Below, one piece after another: positions 8,305-16,776 of a stretch of DNA of 64,000 nucleotides. Under the pieces are notes generated by a model. It was not told where the DNA came from, made no database searches, and saw only the letters and a list, made by a program, of their open reading frames with translations. Origin of the DNA: Chryseobacterium sp. G0186 (GTDB lineage: Bacteria > Bacteroidota > Bacteroidia > Flavobacteriales > Weeksellaceae); contig NZ_CP033918.1 of the NCBI RefSeq assembly GCF_003815675.1, positions 1,488,001 to 1,552,000 on the forward strand. The letters run 5' to 3'. How positions within the stretch are numbered: the stretch's first letter is position 1; every line of letters begins with the position of its first letter. Position numbers and translations under genes: made by a program.

Positions 8305-8907
8305 TTATTTATTGTTATATATTTCCAAGACATTTATAAGATCTTCATCTTTTCTTGACTTATCAATTAACGTCAAAAGCTCAGGATAGTCTTTTACTTT
8401 TTCTGTAAGATTATTCTTAATACTAGGATTAAAAAAACCAGATTCATTAGTCAGTTTTCCACTTTTCTTATCGATTAAAAAATCTACTTTATCCATTTTG
8501 AAGCCCGTTAATCCCACGTAAAAATAGTCTCTATACCAGCTTATTTTACCCTGATACAGTATTTCTATAAGGCCAAAATCATTTTTAGCAAGATGAAGTG
8601 AGGTTGAAGAAGTAAATTTCCTCACTACATTCTGAGGGTCTGTAACTTCCATATAATCAATATCAAATTCACTGATGACGGTCTTATTTCCCAAAGAATC
8701 CAACATATTTACTTGTTTGATATAAGTAGCAGCAGAAAATTTCTTATTCGTAAAGATTCCGATATTCTGAACTCTGGTTGTGATAGTGTCTGTAGAATTT
8801 TTCAAAACATATTTTACAGGAAAATGGTTTTCTTTATACTGAAACGTCTTCTGGGAAAACACAGATATAAAACTGAACAAAGAAAATAAAAGGGTAATTT
8901 TTTTCAT
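8305..8907 (-). CDS. Small secreted protein of unknown function
   Basis: 200 residues from the ATG at 8907; a TTG three codons upstream is less likely because MKKITLLFSLFSFISVFSQ is a complete signal peptide. The mature part is beta-rich with VKYVLKNSTDTITTRVQNIGIFTNKKFSAATYIKQV and a C-terminal helix KDYPELLTLIDKSRKDEDLINVLEIYNNK. I do not recognise a family. It begins just beyond the lpdA terminator, so it may depend partly on read-through, since no clear -7 box was found. Confidence 0.7.
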   Translation of the reverse strand: MKKITLLFSLFSFISVFSQKTFQYKENHFPVKYVLKNSTDTITTRVQNIGIFTNKKFSAATYIKQVNMLDSLGNKTVISEFDIDYMEVTDPQNVVRKFTSSTSLHLAKNDFGLIEILYQGKISWYRDYFYVGLTGFKMDKVDFLIDKKSGKLTNESGFFNPSIKNNLTEKVKDYPELLTLIDKSRKDEDLINVLEIYNNK

Positions 8908-8918
8908 TAGAATCAATT

Positions 8919-8948
8919 AAAAAAGCTCAGAAAAATCTGAGCTTTTTG
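8919..8948 (-). terminator. Terminator of lpdA (symmetric)
   Basis: Twelve-base stem AAAAAGCTCAGA (8920-8931) / TCTGAGCTTTTT (8936-8947), loop AAAA. A-rich and T-rich flanks could terminate both strands; the minus-strand gene lpdA ends just before it. Confidence 0.85.
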
Positions 8949-8975
8949 TTATATAAATTTCTGTATACTTTCAGA

Positions 8976-10364
8976 TTAGATGTGAATCACTTCACCATAA
9001 GCTGCTGCTGCTGCCTCCATGATCGCTTCAGAAACTGTTGGGTGTGGGTGAATAGACTTGATGATCTCGTGACCTGTAGTTTCCAATTTTCTTGCTACTA
9101 CTGCTTCAGCAACCATATCCGTTACTCCTTCACCAATCATATGACAACCTAGCCACTCTCCGTACTTAGCATCGAAAATCACCTTGATGAAACCATCTGT
9201 ATTTCCGTTTGCTGTAGCTTTACCACTTGCAGAAAGAGGGAATTTACCAACCTTGATCTCATATCCTTTTTCTTTAGCCTGCTTTTCTGTAAGACCTACA
9301 GAAGCTACTTCAGGGTGACAGTAGGTACATCCTGGGATATTGCCATAGTCGATTTTTTCAACATGCATACCTTTGATTTTCTCTACACAAGTGATTCCTT
9401 CAGCAGATGCTACGTGAGCTAATGCCTGAGTTGGAATGATATCTCCGATTGCATAGTAACCAGGTACTGAAGTTTCATACCATTCGTTTACCAATACTCT
9501 TCCTTTATCTGTCTGGATACCTACTTCTTCTAGACCAATGTTTTCGATGTTTGCAGCAATACCAACAGCAGATAATAAGATATCAGCTTCTAAAGTAATG
9601 GTTCCGTTAGCTGTTTTAACGGTAGCTTTTACTCCTTCTCCTGTTGTATCAACGCTTTCTACAGAAGCATTTGTCATAATTTCAATTCCTGTTTTCTTTA
9701 GAGATTTCTCTAAGTGCTTAGAGATTTCCTCATCTTCTACTGGAACGATGTTTGGCATAAATTCCACAACAGTCACCTTTGTTCCCATTGTATTATAGAA
9801 ATCGGCAAATTCTACCCCGATAGCTCCAGAACCTACAACGATCATAGATTTTGGCTGCTCAGGAAGAGATAATGCCTGTCTGTATCCGATTACTTTTTTA
9901 CCATCCTGTGGTAAGTTTGGTAATTCTCTTGAACGAGCTCCTGTTGCGATGATAATGTTGTTTGCTGAATATTCAGTTACCTTACCGTCTTTATCTGTAA
10001 CAGAAACCTTTTTACCTTTCTGTACTTTTGCAGTACCAAGAATTACGTCAATCTTATTCTTCTTCATTAAGAACTCGATTCCTTTGCTCATTTTGCTGGC
10101 AACACCACGGCTTCTCTGAATTACATTAGGGAATTCAAAGCTAGCTTCCACCTTATTTAATCCATAATCTTCAGCATGGTTGATATAATGAAAAACCTGT
10201 GCAGATTTCAATAAAGCTTTTGTTGGAATACAACCCCAGTTAAGGCAAATTCCTCCTAAGTTTTCTTTCTCGATAATTGCGGTTTTGAAACCCAATTGTG
10301 CTGCTCTGATCGCAGTAACATATCCACCAGGACCACTTCCAATGACAATAATATCGTAATTCAT
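8976..10364 (-). CDS. lpdA: Dihydrolipoyl dehydrogenase (E3)
   Basis: FAD-dependent E3 subunit that reoxidises dihydrolipoamide in 2-oxoacid dehydrogenase and glycine-cleavage complexes. 462 residues, normal family length. FAD motif GSGPGGY (9-15); redox disulphide C40-x4-C45 in GGICLNWGCIPTK; NAD-binding GSGAIGVEF; FAD-ribityl site GYYAIGD; C-terminal HPHPTVSE dimer-interface His. It stands apart from the E1 gene at 31527, as is usual in Bacteroidota, and could serve several complexes. Confidence 0.97.
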   Translation of the reverse strand: MNYDIIVIGSGPGGYVTAIRAAQLGFKTAIIEKENLGGICLNWGCIPTKALLKSAQVFHYINHAEDYGLNKVEASFEFPNVIQRSRGVASKMSKGIEFLMKKNKIDVILGTAKVQKGKKVSVTDKDGKVTEYSANNIIIATGARSRELPNLPQDGKKVIGYRQALSLPEQPKSMIVVGSGAIGVEFADFYNTMGTKVTVVEFMPNIVPVEDEEISKHLEKSLKKTGIEIMTNASVESVDTTGEGVKATVKTANGTITLEADILLSAVGIAANIENIGLEEVGIQTDKGRVLVNEWYETSVPGYYAIGDIIPTQALAHVASAEGITCVEKIKGMHVEKIDYGNIPGCTYCHPEVASVGLTEKQAKEKGYEIKVGKFPLSASGKATANGNTDGFIKVIFDAKYGEWLGCHMIGEGVTDMVAEAVVARKLETTGHEIIKSIHPHPTVSEAIMEAAAAAYGEVIHI

Positions 10365-10470
10365 TACTTTAAAAATTTTTATGCGAATTTAAGGAAAAAT
10401 ATTGGATGTTTCACGTTTCTGAAAACTGATCTTAAAATGCATCAATAAGCCTATTTCATTCAATTAAAAA

Positions 10471-10502
10471 CAAAAAAAGAGAACACAAAAAGCATTCTCT
10501 CT
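10471..10502 (-). terminator. Rho-independent terminator
   Basis: Minus-strand stem AGAGAA / TTCTCT (10500-10495 with 10483-10478) followed by seven T (10478-10472). A second small hairpin (AAGCTG / CAGCTT, about 10541-10560) lies between it and the gene at 10592. Confidence 0.6.
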
Positions 10503-10591
10503 TAATAAACATTATTTTAAGCTGAAAAATTCATAAAATAAAGCTGATAAAATACAGCTTATTTGATTTGAATAATTGCAAGAAATCCGTA

Positions 10592-10855
10592 TTATTTCAT
10601 TTGTTTAAGCAATCGTTTTTCAGTCTGATATCTTTTATTCAAAGCTTTCATCTGATCTCTTTTCATCTGTTTGGTTGCAAGCGGATGATTCAGGATCAAT
10701 TTCTTTTCTGTATTGTATTTTTTATCTAATTCCTGCGCCTTAATATTGATTAATTCATTTTTTGATGGATGCGGGGGAGCCGGCGGATGCTTTTGTGCAA
10801 AAACATTCATCGATAAACCAAATAGTAACAGGGTTGAAATCAATAACTTTTTCAT
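10592..10855 (-). CDS. Small secreted charged helical protein
   Basis: 87 residues from the internal ATG that begins MKKLLISTLLLFGLSMNVFAQ, a textbook signal peptide; a longer in-frame reading 39 bases upstream adds non-signal residues and is rejected. The mature part has a Pro-rich start (KHPPAPPHP) and then a Lys/Gln-rich helix with two similar blocks (KKYNTEKKLI and KRYQTEKRLL). Such short, basic periplasmic helices are common in Flavobacteriia; no function known. Confidence 0.65.
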   Translation of the reverse strand: MKKLLISTLLLFGLSMNVFAQKHPPAPPHPSKNELINIKAQELDKKYNTEKKLILNHPLATKQMKRDQMKALNKRYQTEKRLLKQMK

Positions 10856-11062
10856 AATATTTACATTTATGAATGATTTTAATCTATTAACCAATCTTAA
10901 TTAAATTCATTCAGGTTTATATAAAATGTACATATATCATACCAATATTTTTTGCATGGTAAGAATAAAAGTTTTTTCCAGGAATATCAAAGCATTATAA
11001 AGGGATTTGTGTTAAAAAATATAAATAATCTCATATTGGTGAATTTTAAGGTTATTTTTTTA

Positions 11063-11070
11063 TATTTTTG
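11063..11070 (+). promoter_or_regulatory. -7 box TATTTTTG
   Basis: Exact TAnnTTTG 28 bases before the start codon at 11099. A TTG occurs 24 bases upstream, slightly too far for the usual spacing. Confidence 0.5.
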
Positions 11071-11098
11071 TTTTGAATCACGAAAAAATAAATATGAA

Positions 11099-11989
11099 AT
11101 GAAAAAATACATCCTGATCTTTCTGCTTGGGTACTTTTTCTCAAACGCACAAGTAGGCATTAATACTACGACCCCTAACAGTACGTTAGCCGTCAACGGT
11201 TCATTAAGGGCGGGCTATAGCCAAGTTATAGCTGCTAGCTACAGCATCCTGCCTACGGACCATTATATAACTTATAATGGAACAAGTAATGCCACGTTTA
11301 CTCTTCCTGTTATCGGAACTGGTACTACCAGCTATACCGGGAGAATTTATAAAATCAAAAACATCACTACATTTGGTATTACTCTTCAGGCTTCAAGTGG
11401 TAATACTTTAAGGATAGATAATACCCCTGTAGCCTCTTTTGTTATTCCTACGGGAGCTTATGCCGAAGTCGTAAATAACAGCAATACGACTGGTGGAACC
11501 TGGGATTTATCCTTTACCGTTCTTCCTAAACCGAGTAACGTGGAAATTTATGGTTCACAGCTTACGATACCTCCACATAACGGAGCTAGTCCGGGAGTTG
11601 CAGACTGGACCAATCATACGAATACAGGATTTGATACCGGGACAGGTACTGATGCGTGGTGGGTTATCAGTAAAGCTTCTGTAAATTCAGCATTTGGTAC
11701 TGCTAATAGTACTACCGGTTATACAAACAGCAGCAGAATGACTCTTGTCTATGAATATCAGGGAGCTCCGTTCAATGTCACCAATATGTATCCAATCCTT
11801 ACGGCAGGAAACAACTCAAGCTACCCTGATGTATTTACCGCTTCTTTTGTAAGCCTTGCGAATGTAGGTGGGAAAACCAGACTTACCGTATCGGTTGCCC
11901 GCGTAGATTTTATGGGAACTAACGGAACGAATAATAGTAACTGGGCAGGTACATTCCTGTTGAATCTTCTACTGGCAAGAAAATACTAG
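11099..11989 (+). CDS. Secreted surface protein with VGINTTTP-type N-terminus
   Basis: 296 residues. ATG 11099 was chosen because it starts the signal peptide MKKYILIFLLGYFFSNAQ; an out-of-frame ATGAAATGA overlaps it. After the cleavage site comes QVGINTTTPNSTLAVNG, a hallmark start of many Bacteroidota extracellular and tail-fibre-like proteins. Low-complexity Thr/Asn/Gly beta-rich sequence follows (residues ~30-150) and then a jelly-roll-like C-terminal part (SPGVADWTNHTNTGFDTGTGTDAWW). No clear type 9 sorting domain at the end (LLNLLLARKY). Probably cell-surface; role unknown. Confidence 0.75.
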   Translation: MKKYILIFLLGYFFSNAQVGINTTTPNSTLAVNGSLRAGYSQVIAASYSILPTDHYITYNGTSNATFTLPVIGTGTTSYTGRIYKIKNITTFGITLQASSGNTLRIDNTPVASFVIPTGAYAEVVNNSNTTGGTWDLSFTVLPKPSNVEIYGSQLTIPPHNGASPGVADWTNHTNTGFDTGTGTDAWWVISKASVNSAFGTANSTTGYTNSSRMTLVYEYQGAPFNVTNMYPILTAGNNSSYPDVFTASFVSLANVGGKTRLTVSVARVDFMGTNGTNNSNWAGTFLLNLLLARKY

Positions 11990-12014
11990 AGATTTACATT
12001 ATATTTCAGATACT

Positions 12015-12045
12015 AAAAAGGGTTGCTTTAAAAGTAGCCTTTTTT
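12015..12045 (+). terminator. Rho-independent terminator
   Basis: GGTTGCTT (12021-12028) pairs with AAGTAGCC (12032-12039), extended by A5/T5 with one bulged G, then a T-tract. Confidence 0.75.
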
Positions 12046-12091
12046 CATGCCAGGACCTAAAATAACTACTATTTTCATCAATCTATCCCTA

Positions 12092-12991
12092 TTAACTTTT
12101 AGCCAGCGTTATAACCGCTTTATCAAAGTCTGTATACAAAAACTGAAATCCACTTTTCAACAATTTTTCAGGATAAACATTTCTGCTTTTAAGTAATAAT
12201 TCTGTCTCTGTATTTAAAAATAAAGAAGCTATTTCCAACTGCCAGACCGGAGCATTCATTCCAAACGGAGCATTGAACTGTTTTCTCATTTTTTTCATCA
12301 TTTCTTCATTAGATATTGGATGAGGAGCCGTAATATTAATTGCACCCTTCATGTTTTCATTCTGAATCATCCATTCCACAGCCCTGCAAAAATCTTCAAT
12401 ATGAATCCAGCTTACCTTTTGATTTCCTCTTCCCTGCTTTCCTCCCAGACCTAATTTCGTAATCATTCTTAATTTGGGAAAAGCCCCTCCATTATATCCC
12501 AGAACGATAGAAGTACGAAGAGCTACTTTTCGGATTTCCTCATTTTCGGTCTTAAAAAACTCCTTTTCCCAGCTTTTGCATATGTTCATTGAAAAATCAT
12601 CACCAATAATACCGTTTTCTTCTGTATTCAATTGTTTTTCTGAATGCACATAAATGGTGGCAGAGCTTGCATTCATCCAAATTTTAGGTTTGTGAGCACA
12701 AAGGTCTATCGCTTCCTGCAACACTTTGGTACTGTTAATTCTTGAAGTATAGATCTCCTTTTTATTTTGATCATGATAACGGCAATCCACTGATTTTCCT
12801 GTAAGGTTGATCAGAACATCTGTCTCTTCAAGAAGACTTTTCCATTCACCAATTGTTTTTGCATCCCAATACATCTCATTGCTACGTTTTGGATTTCTGG
12901 TCAGAATATACACCTCATCTCCTTTCTCAGTAAAATATTCTTCAAGGTTTTCACCAAGGAATCCCGTGCCACCAGCTATTATTATTTTCAT
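12092..12991 (-). CDS. TIGR01777-family NAD(P)-dependent epimerase-like protein
   Basis: 299 residues of the extended SDR fold: N-terminal nucleotide-binding GGTGFLGENL (7-16), DVLINLTGKSV, central MNASSATIY and a C-terminal cap with VSWIHIEDFCRAVEWMI and LLLKSRNVYPEKLLKSGFQF, all characteristic of TIGR01777 (YfcH-like) proteins. Substrate unknown for the whole family. It is the last gene of a minus-strand run that starts with the DCC-type protein. The same families commonly cluster in Flavobacteriia (recalled, not checked), sometimes near photolyases; none is seen here. Confidence 0.85.
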   Translation of the reverse strand: MKIIIAGGTGFLGENLEEYFTEKGDEVYILTRNPKRSNEMYWDAKTIGEWKSLLEETDVLINLTGKSVDCRYHDQNKKEIYTSRINSTKVLQEAIDLCAHKPKIWMNASSATIYVHSEKQLNTEENGIIGDDFSMNICKSWEKEFFKTENEEIRKVALRTSIVLGYNGGAFPKLRMITKLGLGGKQGRGNQKVSWIHIEDFCRAVEWMIQNENMKGAINITAPHPISNEEMMKKMRKQFNAPFGMNAPVWQLEIASLFLNTETELLLKSRNVYPEKLLKSGFQFLYTDFDKAVITLAKS

Positions 12992-13051
12992 TTCTGTAGA
13001 ATTTAAAGGGTTCTTATATGAAGTTCAAGTTTCAAAATAGTTGATATCATT

Positions 13052-13756
13052 TTAAATAATATATTTCTTTGTTTTTACTTCTATTTCAGAACCTTCTGCC
13101 AGCATCACTGAAATAGGTTCCTGAGCATTTAAGTATTCAAAGTCTCTTCCGTAGATCTTCTGAAAATCTATTTCCAGATGGTGATCTTTTACAGAATAAC
13201 AGTCCCATTTTGGATGACATACTTCATATTCGGAGGTTTGATTTTCCTTCTTTGTAAATCCAAAATAATGTTCTGTGATGAATTCAAATTCAGAATCTGC
13301 TTCCATTGGCTTTGCTCTATTTTCTGCCGTAATATGAATAGAGTGCCAGCTTTTATCTTTCCAGGAATACTTGATCAGCAGTTCATCTTCCTTCTCGTGA
13401 ATCAGATTTTTCATGGGCATGGTATGGTAGTTTTCTTTATACACAGAATTTGCTACAAAGCTTAAAGCAGGTTTGGGAACGATTTCTTTAATGAAAACCA
13501 CGCCTCTCTTCCAAATTCCATTTTCTTTTTTCTTTACATAAAATCTAAGATTGACTTCTTCAAAATTACGATGAAAAGGAATGGGAAAGCCCATTAGCTT
13601 TGTGTTTAAAAACATAAAACCCACTAAACTGACATAGCATTTATCTTGATAAAAATCCAGTTCCGTTCCTACAGGCAGATATTTCAACAATATATCAGGG
13701 TTGATTTCGTAATTAATGATGGCTAATTTTCGCCATTCGGCTTTTAAAAAATTCAT
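13052..13756 (-). CDS. DUF2071 (YqjF-like) protein
   Basis: 234 residues, soluble, no signal peptide. The start WRKLAIINYEINPDILLKYLPVGTELD and the later VSLVGFMFLNTKLMGFPIPFHRNFEEVNLRFYVKK are the defining blocks of DUF2071/YqjF (acetoacetate-decarboxylase-like fold). GVVFIKEIVPKPALSFVANSVYKENYH follows. Enzymatic activity is not established for this family. It sits in the operon with SRPBCC, desaturase and TIGR01777 proteins, pointing to a small-molecule or lipid task. Confidence 0.85.
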   Translation of the reverse strand: MNFLKAEWRKLAIINYEINPDILLKYLPVGTELDFYQDKCYVSLVGFMFLNTKLMGFPIPFHRNFEEVNLRFYVKKKENGIWKRGVVFIKEIVPKPALSFVANSVYKENYHTMPMKNLIHEKEDELLIKYSWKDKSWHSIHITAENRAKPMEADSEFEFITEHYFGFTKKENQTSEYEVCHPKWDCYSVKDHHLEIDFQKIYGRDFEYLNAQEPISVMLAEGSEIEVKTKKYII

Positions 13757-13794
13757 GATAATGGTCTTTTAGAGTTAATGGAATTTCTTACTTT

Positions 13795-14277
13795 TTAGCT
13801 AAACTGCTTTTTCATATCAATTACAGAATTAGATTCTGCAACGGTTTTTATCATTTTGTTTCTCTCCAATAGAAAATTTGTAAGGTAGTTTTTAAGGAAA
13901 AACTTATTGAAGAACTTTCCGATACATCCTAATGGTGATTCAAACTCAAAAATGTCTGTCATCACTGTCTTTCCGTTTACCGTTTTGAAGATATGCTGAT
14001 GGTGGAGGGATTTGAAAGCTCCTTTTTGCATCTCATCAGTAAATTGAATGGGTTTATCCATACTGATAATCTTTGTGGTGAGGGTTTGATACACTCCAAG
14101 ATGTTTTGCTCTCCAGGTTACCGTTTCGTTTTCTTCAATGAGGCCGGATGTCCGTCCTGCAATTGCTTTTTCGTGGGTTTTTGAGGTTGAATTCTGGTGC
14201 AGATCAATATCTCTTGCCAAATCAAAAACACAATGAATATCAGCGTTGATTACGGTTTCTAAATAAATTCTTGACAT
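13795..14277 (-). CDS. SRPBCC-family (START-like) lipid/ligand-binding protein
   Basis: 160 residues from ATG 14277 (a TTG two codons earlier overlaps the desaturase stop and is less likely). The sequence begins with the SRPBCC strand RIYLETVINADIHCVFDLARDIDLHQ and has WRAKHLGVYQTLTTKIISMDKP, typical of the SRPBCC helix-grip fold that binds hydrophobic ligands. The start lies 2 bases after the upstream stop, so translational coupling is likely. It may present or sense a lipid linked to the neighbouring desaturase; that is inference. Confidence 0.85.
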   Translation of the reverse strand: MSRIYLETVINADIHCVFDLARDIDLHQNSTSKTHEKAIAGRTSGLIEENETVTWRAKHLGVYQTLTTKIISMDKPIQFTDEMQKGAFKSLHHQHIFKTVNGKTVMTDIFEFESPLGCIGKFFNKFFLKNYLTNFLLERNKMIKTVAESNSVIDMKKQFS

Positions 14278-14279
14278 AT

Positions 14280-15062
14280 TCAAAAGGTTTGTTTTTTATT
14301 CAGTTCAGGTAAAGTCTTGTCTATTCTTTCCGCAAGCTCCGGAAGCTTAATGGTTGGCACCGCCGGGAAAAGATGATGTTCCATATGATAAAACATACTG
14401 AAAGTCATCTTGTTTTTCCAAAATCCCCGTTGTGTTCTTGCCATGGCTGGATTTTCATGGGTATCATGATGAACTGTCCAGACTGCGAAAAAGGCCATCA
14501 AAAACTCACCAAAGATCATCACCAGCACATGATACATCAGGAAATGAATTTGAAAATAAAATACAATGACCATCAAAACAGCAATAGAAATCAGTTCCAA
14601 AAGCATATTTTTCCTGTATTTTGTATTAGCCTTTTTAAAGGTGATCCAATGAATTAAAAACATATGCTTGGGACCATATAAAATAGCTTGGTACCATTTC
14701 ATAGACGCTGATTTTCCCTCATAGTCTTCTTCTGAAAGACAAAATTTATGATGTCTGATATGGTTGAACTTTACAGCATGAATGGAAGCCATCATCGTAA
14801 GGCTATTGAGGTACAGAGATAACCATGTCAGGAGCTTTCCTGTCCCCAGAGAATTGTGAAAGCCATTATGAACCTGTCTGAGTGCCGTCAGAAAATAAAA
14901 CCCCGAAAAAGGCAGTGCGAGCCAATAGTATTTATTGTAAGCAAGGAATAATGAAATGAAAAGCCATGGCAGGCTGATGTTATTTTCAATCAGCATTTCC
15001 TTTACAGAAAGTTTTCGGAGGTCTTTCCATTCTACAATTTTGGTAAGTTCAAGAGGATTCAT
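14280..15062 (-). CDS. Membrane fatty acid desaturase
   Basis: 260 residues from the ATG at 15062; a longer frame reaching 15128 would overlap the upstream gene by 55 bases and adds a non-conserved polar stretch. The three di-iron His boxes are present: HNGFH, HIRHH and a final HMEHH in FYHMEHHLFP. Four or more membrane segments lie between them. Such enzymes insert double bonds into acyl chains of phospholipids, changing membrane fluidity. It lies 11 bases after the DCC-type gene. Confidence 0.92.
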   Translation of the reverse strand: MNPLELTKIVEWKDLRKLSVKEMLIENNISLPWLFISLFLAYNKYYWLALPFSGFYFLTALRQVHNGFHNSLGTGKLLTWLSLYLNSLTMMASIHAVKFNHIRHHKFCLSEEDYEGKSASMKWYQAILYGPKHMFLIHWITFKKANTKYRKNMLLELISIAVLMVIVFYFQIHFLMYHVLVMIFGEFLMAFFAVWTVHHDTHENPAMARTQRGFWKNKMTFSMFYHMEHHLFPAVPTIKLPELAERIDKTLPELNKKQTF

Positions 15063-15073
15063 AATTTTAATTT

Positions 15074-15886
15074 TTAAATGGTTGTCAAAATGATGATAGT
15101 CAGAGCTGTTATTCTGAAGATTATCCATGAAATGGTAGGAAAATAATTTAGTTTTAATATTTTACATCTTCTTATATGTTCTAAAAACATGATGAACACT
15201 ACTATACCAAAGTAGATAAGATAGAAAATAGGAGAAAAATTGGTTATTAAAGCAGGGATTAAAAGCAATGTTCCTATTAGTGAAACCGTCATCATATTGC
15301 CCAGATAATCCCAGATTTTATCTTTTAAATATACTTTTAGAAAGATGGTTTGCCAAAGGATCTGTCCTAAGCAGACCGCTAATTCTCTAAAAAAATTAGG
15401 GGCCAGATTTACTGCTAATCTCCCTGAAAACAGACTTAAAATATAGGCTGAAAAAATAGCAACAAAGGCAATATATCCTATTCTGTACTTCAGATTAAAA
15501 TCCGGAACACAGGATTGGTCTGTATTATCTTTTTTTGAAGGAATTATCTGCTTACGGTTATAAGAAACAAAGGAATACAGCTTTTTAAAGAACCCATACA
15601 GAGGCTGTATTCTGGCTATCTTTTCTAACGATGGAAATGAGCTTCCAATAATCAAAAGCAAGCTGTCTATTCCGTAGGAAACTTCATTATTATCATGATT
15701 TACTAAAGCGATTTCATTTTTTGCACGATTAAAATCAATCAGCTTTTTATTTTGGTCTGATATTTCTGTAAAGGCTTCTCTTCCCTCTCCATCAAGCATT
15801 CCACATTGGGTAAAGCCCTTGGAATAGATGGTACACATCGGACATTCATTGTCGTAGATCAGAGTGTGATTTTTGAGTGTTTTCAT
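15074..15886 (-). CDS. DCC-family (DUF393) thiol-disulphide-type membrane protein
   Basis: 270 residues. The N-terminal domain carries the DCC signature YDNECPMC (CxxC at C15 and C18), a thioredoxin-like redox motif, and later SYGIDSLLLIIGSSFP, typical of DUF393. The second half (about 140-270) has four or five hydrophobic segments, so the redox domain is tethered to the inner membrane. It may supply electrons or thiol chemistry to its partners, but no reaction is known for the family. First large gene of the lipid operon, 11 bases after a small open frame. Confidence 0.85.
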   Translation of the reverse strand: MKTLKNHTLIYDNECPMCTIYSKGFTQCGMLDGEGREAFTEISDQNKKLIDFNRAKNEIALVNHDNNEVSYGIDSLLLIIGSSFPSLEKIARIQPLYGFFKKLYSFVSYNRKQIIPSKKDNTDQSCVPDFNLKYRIGYIAFVAIFSAYILSLFSGRLAVNLAPNFFRELAVCLGQILWQTIFLKVYLKDKIWDYLGNMMTVSLIGTLLLIPALITNFSPIFYLIYFGIVVFIMFLEHIRRCKILKLNYFPTISWIIFRITALTIIILTTI

Positions 15887-15897
15887 GAGTCGTTATT

Positions 15898-15984
15898 TTA
15901 AAGATTAAGAAAGTCTCCTCTGGTTCGTTTATTTCCGGTTCTGAAAGTGAGGTACATCCAGAGCTTAAAGATCAGTGTTTTCAT
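15898..15984 (-). CDS. Putative 28-residue basic small protein or leader
   Basis: An ATG at 15984 opens a 28-codon frame (starts MKTLIFKLWMYLTFRTGN, ends RGDFLNL) that stops 11 bases before the DCC gene, the same spacing as between the other operon genes. It lies immediately downstream of the operator copy at 16011-16040, so it would be the first cistron. The peptide is amphipathic and basic. It could be a coupling leader, a small membrane peptide, or chance; conservation of the frame is needed to decide. Confidence 0.4.
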   Translation of the reverse strand: MKTLIFKLWMYLTFRTGNKRTRGDFLNL

Positions 15985-16010
15985 TATTGAATGTTTTAAA
16001 ATTATTATAT

Positions 16011-16040
16011 TTTCAATAATTTTTGAAAGTTAATTTGAAA
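16011..16040. promoter_or_regulatory. GbsR/MarR-type operator, operon copy
   Basis: Inverted repeat TTTCAA-N6-TTGAAA (16011-16028) plus a third half-site TTTGAAA (16034-16040). The 18-base palindrome is identical to that at 16624-16641 before the regulator gene. It lies just upstream of the small frame and the lipid operon. Confidence 0.75.
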
Positions 16041-16068
16041 TAAAAAAGGACTTTCATCCTTTCTTTTT

Positions 16069-16572
16069 CTATTTCAGCAGATTGGTAATTTTACCTACCA
16101 GCCAGTGGTCATCACTCTTTATCGCCAGATCCATAATATTATTGATCTTTCCTGTTACTGAGCTAAAATCATTCATAAGCTTAATGAAGTCTTTTGCTTC
16201 TTCTGATTCGTCATCATCAATATTTCTTAGTTCTTCCAGAAAAGAGATTACTGGTTCAATTTCTCTTTTTCTTCGTTCCTTGGTAATCTGCTTGAAAAGG
16301 TACCAGACATCTTTTTCTGCTACAAAGTATTCTTTTCTGTCGCCTTTTATAAATTCCTTTCTTACAATTCCCCAATCTATCAGGGCGCGGAGATTCATGT
16401 TGGCATTTCCTCTTGAAATTTCCAACTGTTCCATTACCTCATCGGTAGACAGTGGCTTACCACTTGCCAAAAGCAATGCATGTACCTGTGCCATTGTACG
16501 GTTGATTCCCCAATTGGTAGCAAAGGTTCCCCAGGTCTGAATGTATTTTTCTTTTGCTTCTGAAAGTTGCAT
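16069..16572 (-). CDS. GbsR/MarR-family transcriptional regulator
   Basis: 167-residue winged-helix regulator. The N-terminal helix KEKYIQTWGTFATNWGINRTMAQVHALLLASGKPLSTDEVMEQLEISRGNANMNLRALIDWGIV is a clear GbsR-type DNA-binding domain, with the wing EFIKGDRKEYFVAEKDVW. The C-terminal third is helical, probably for dimerisation. It should bind the TTTCAA...TTGAAA palindrome that overlaps its own promoter and is repeated before the adjacent lipid operon, so it is likely autoregulatory and the operon's repressor. Confidence 0.9.
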   Translation of the reverse strand: MQLSEAKEKYIQTWGTFATNWGINRTMAQVHALLLASGKPLSTDEVMEQLEISRGNANMNLRALIDWGIVRKEFIKGDRKEYFVAEKDVWYLFKQITKERRKREIEPVISFLEELRNIDDDESEEAKDFIKLMNDFSSVTGKINNIMDLAIKSDDHWLVGKITNLLK

Positions 16573-16599
16573 TTTTGTTTATCTTTTAAGTTTCTTATA

Positions 16600-16629
16600 C
16601 AAATGTAATTATATTTTTTGAATTTTCAA
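16600..16629 (-). promoter_or_regulatory. Promoter of the GbsR-type gene (TTG-N19-TACATTTG)
   Basis: Minus-strand -33 TTG (16629-16627) and -7 TACATTTG (16607-16600), separated by exactly 19 bases: a perfect Bacteroidota housekeeping promoter. The TTG is embedded in the operator palindrome. Confidence 0.85.
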
Positions 16630-16654
16630 TAATTTTTGAAAATTTATTTTGAAA
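16624..16654. promoter_or_regulatory. GbsR/MarR-type operator, regulator copy
   Basis: TTTCAATAATTTTTGAAA at 16624-16641 with an extra TTTGAAA at 16648-16654; a further TTGAA/TTCAA palindrome touches it on the other side. It covers the -33 element of the regulator's own promoter, which fits negative autoregulation. Confidence 0.8.
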
Positions 16655-16734
16655 GTAAACAATCTACGATAACAATATAATAGTCAGCAATTTAAAATAA
16701 ATTCAATTTCTATTCATCAATATAAAACATAAGC

Positions 16735-16769
16735 AAAAAGCTGTTTCATAGGCTACAAAACAGCTTTTT
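16735..16769 (-). terminator. Terminator of the macroglobulin operon
   Basis: Twelve-base stem AAAAAGCTGTTT (16735-16746) / AAACAGCTTTTT (16758-16769). Lies 8 bases past the stop of the macroglobulin gene on the minus strand. Confidence 0.85.
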
Positions 16770-16776
16770 ATAATAT

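Noticed and set aside
15063..15128. Longer N-terminus for the desaturase
   Set aside because: It would overlap the DCC gene by 55 bases and adds a polar non-conserved stretch; ATG 15062 gives operon-like spacing.
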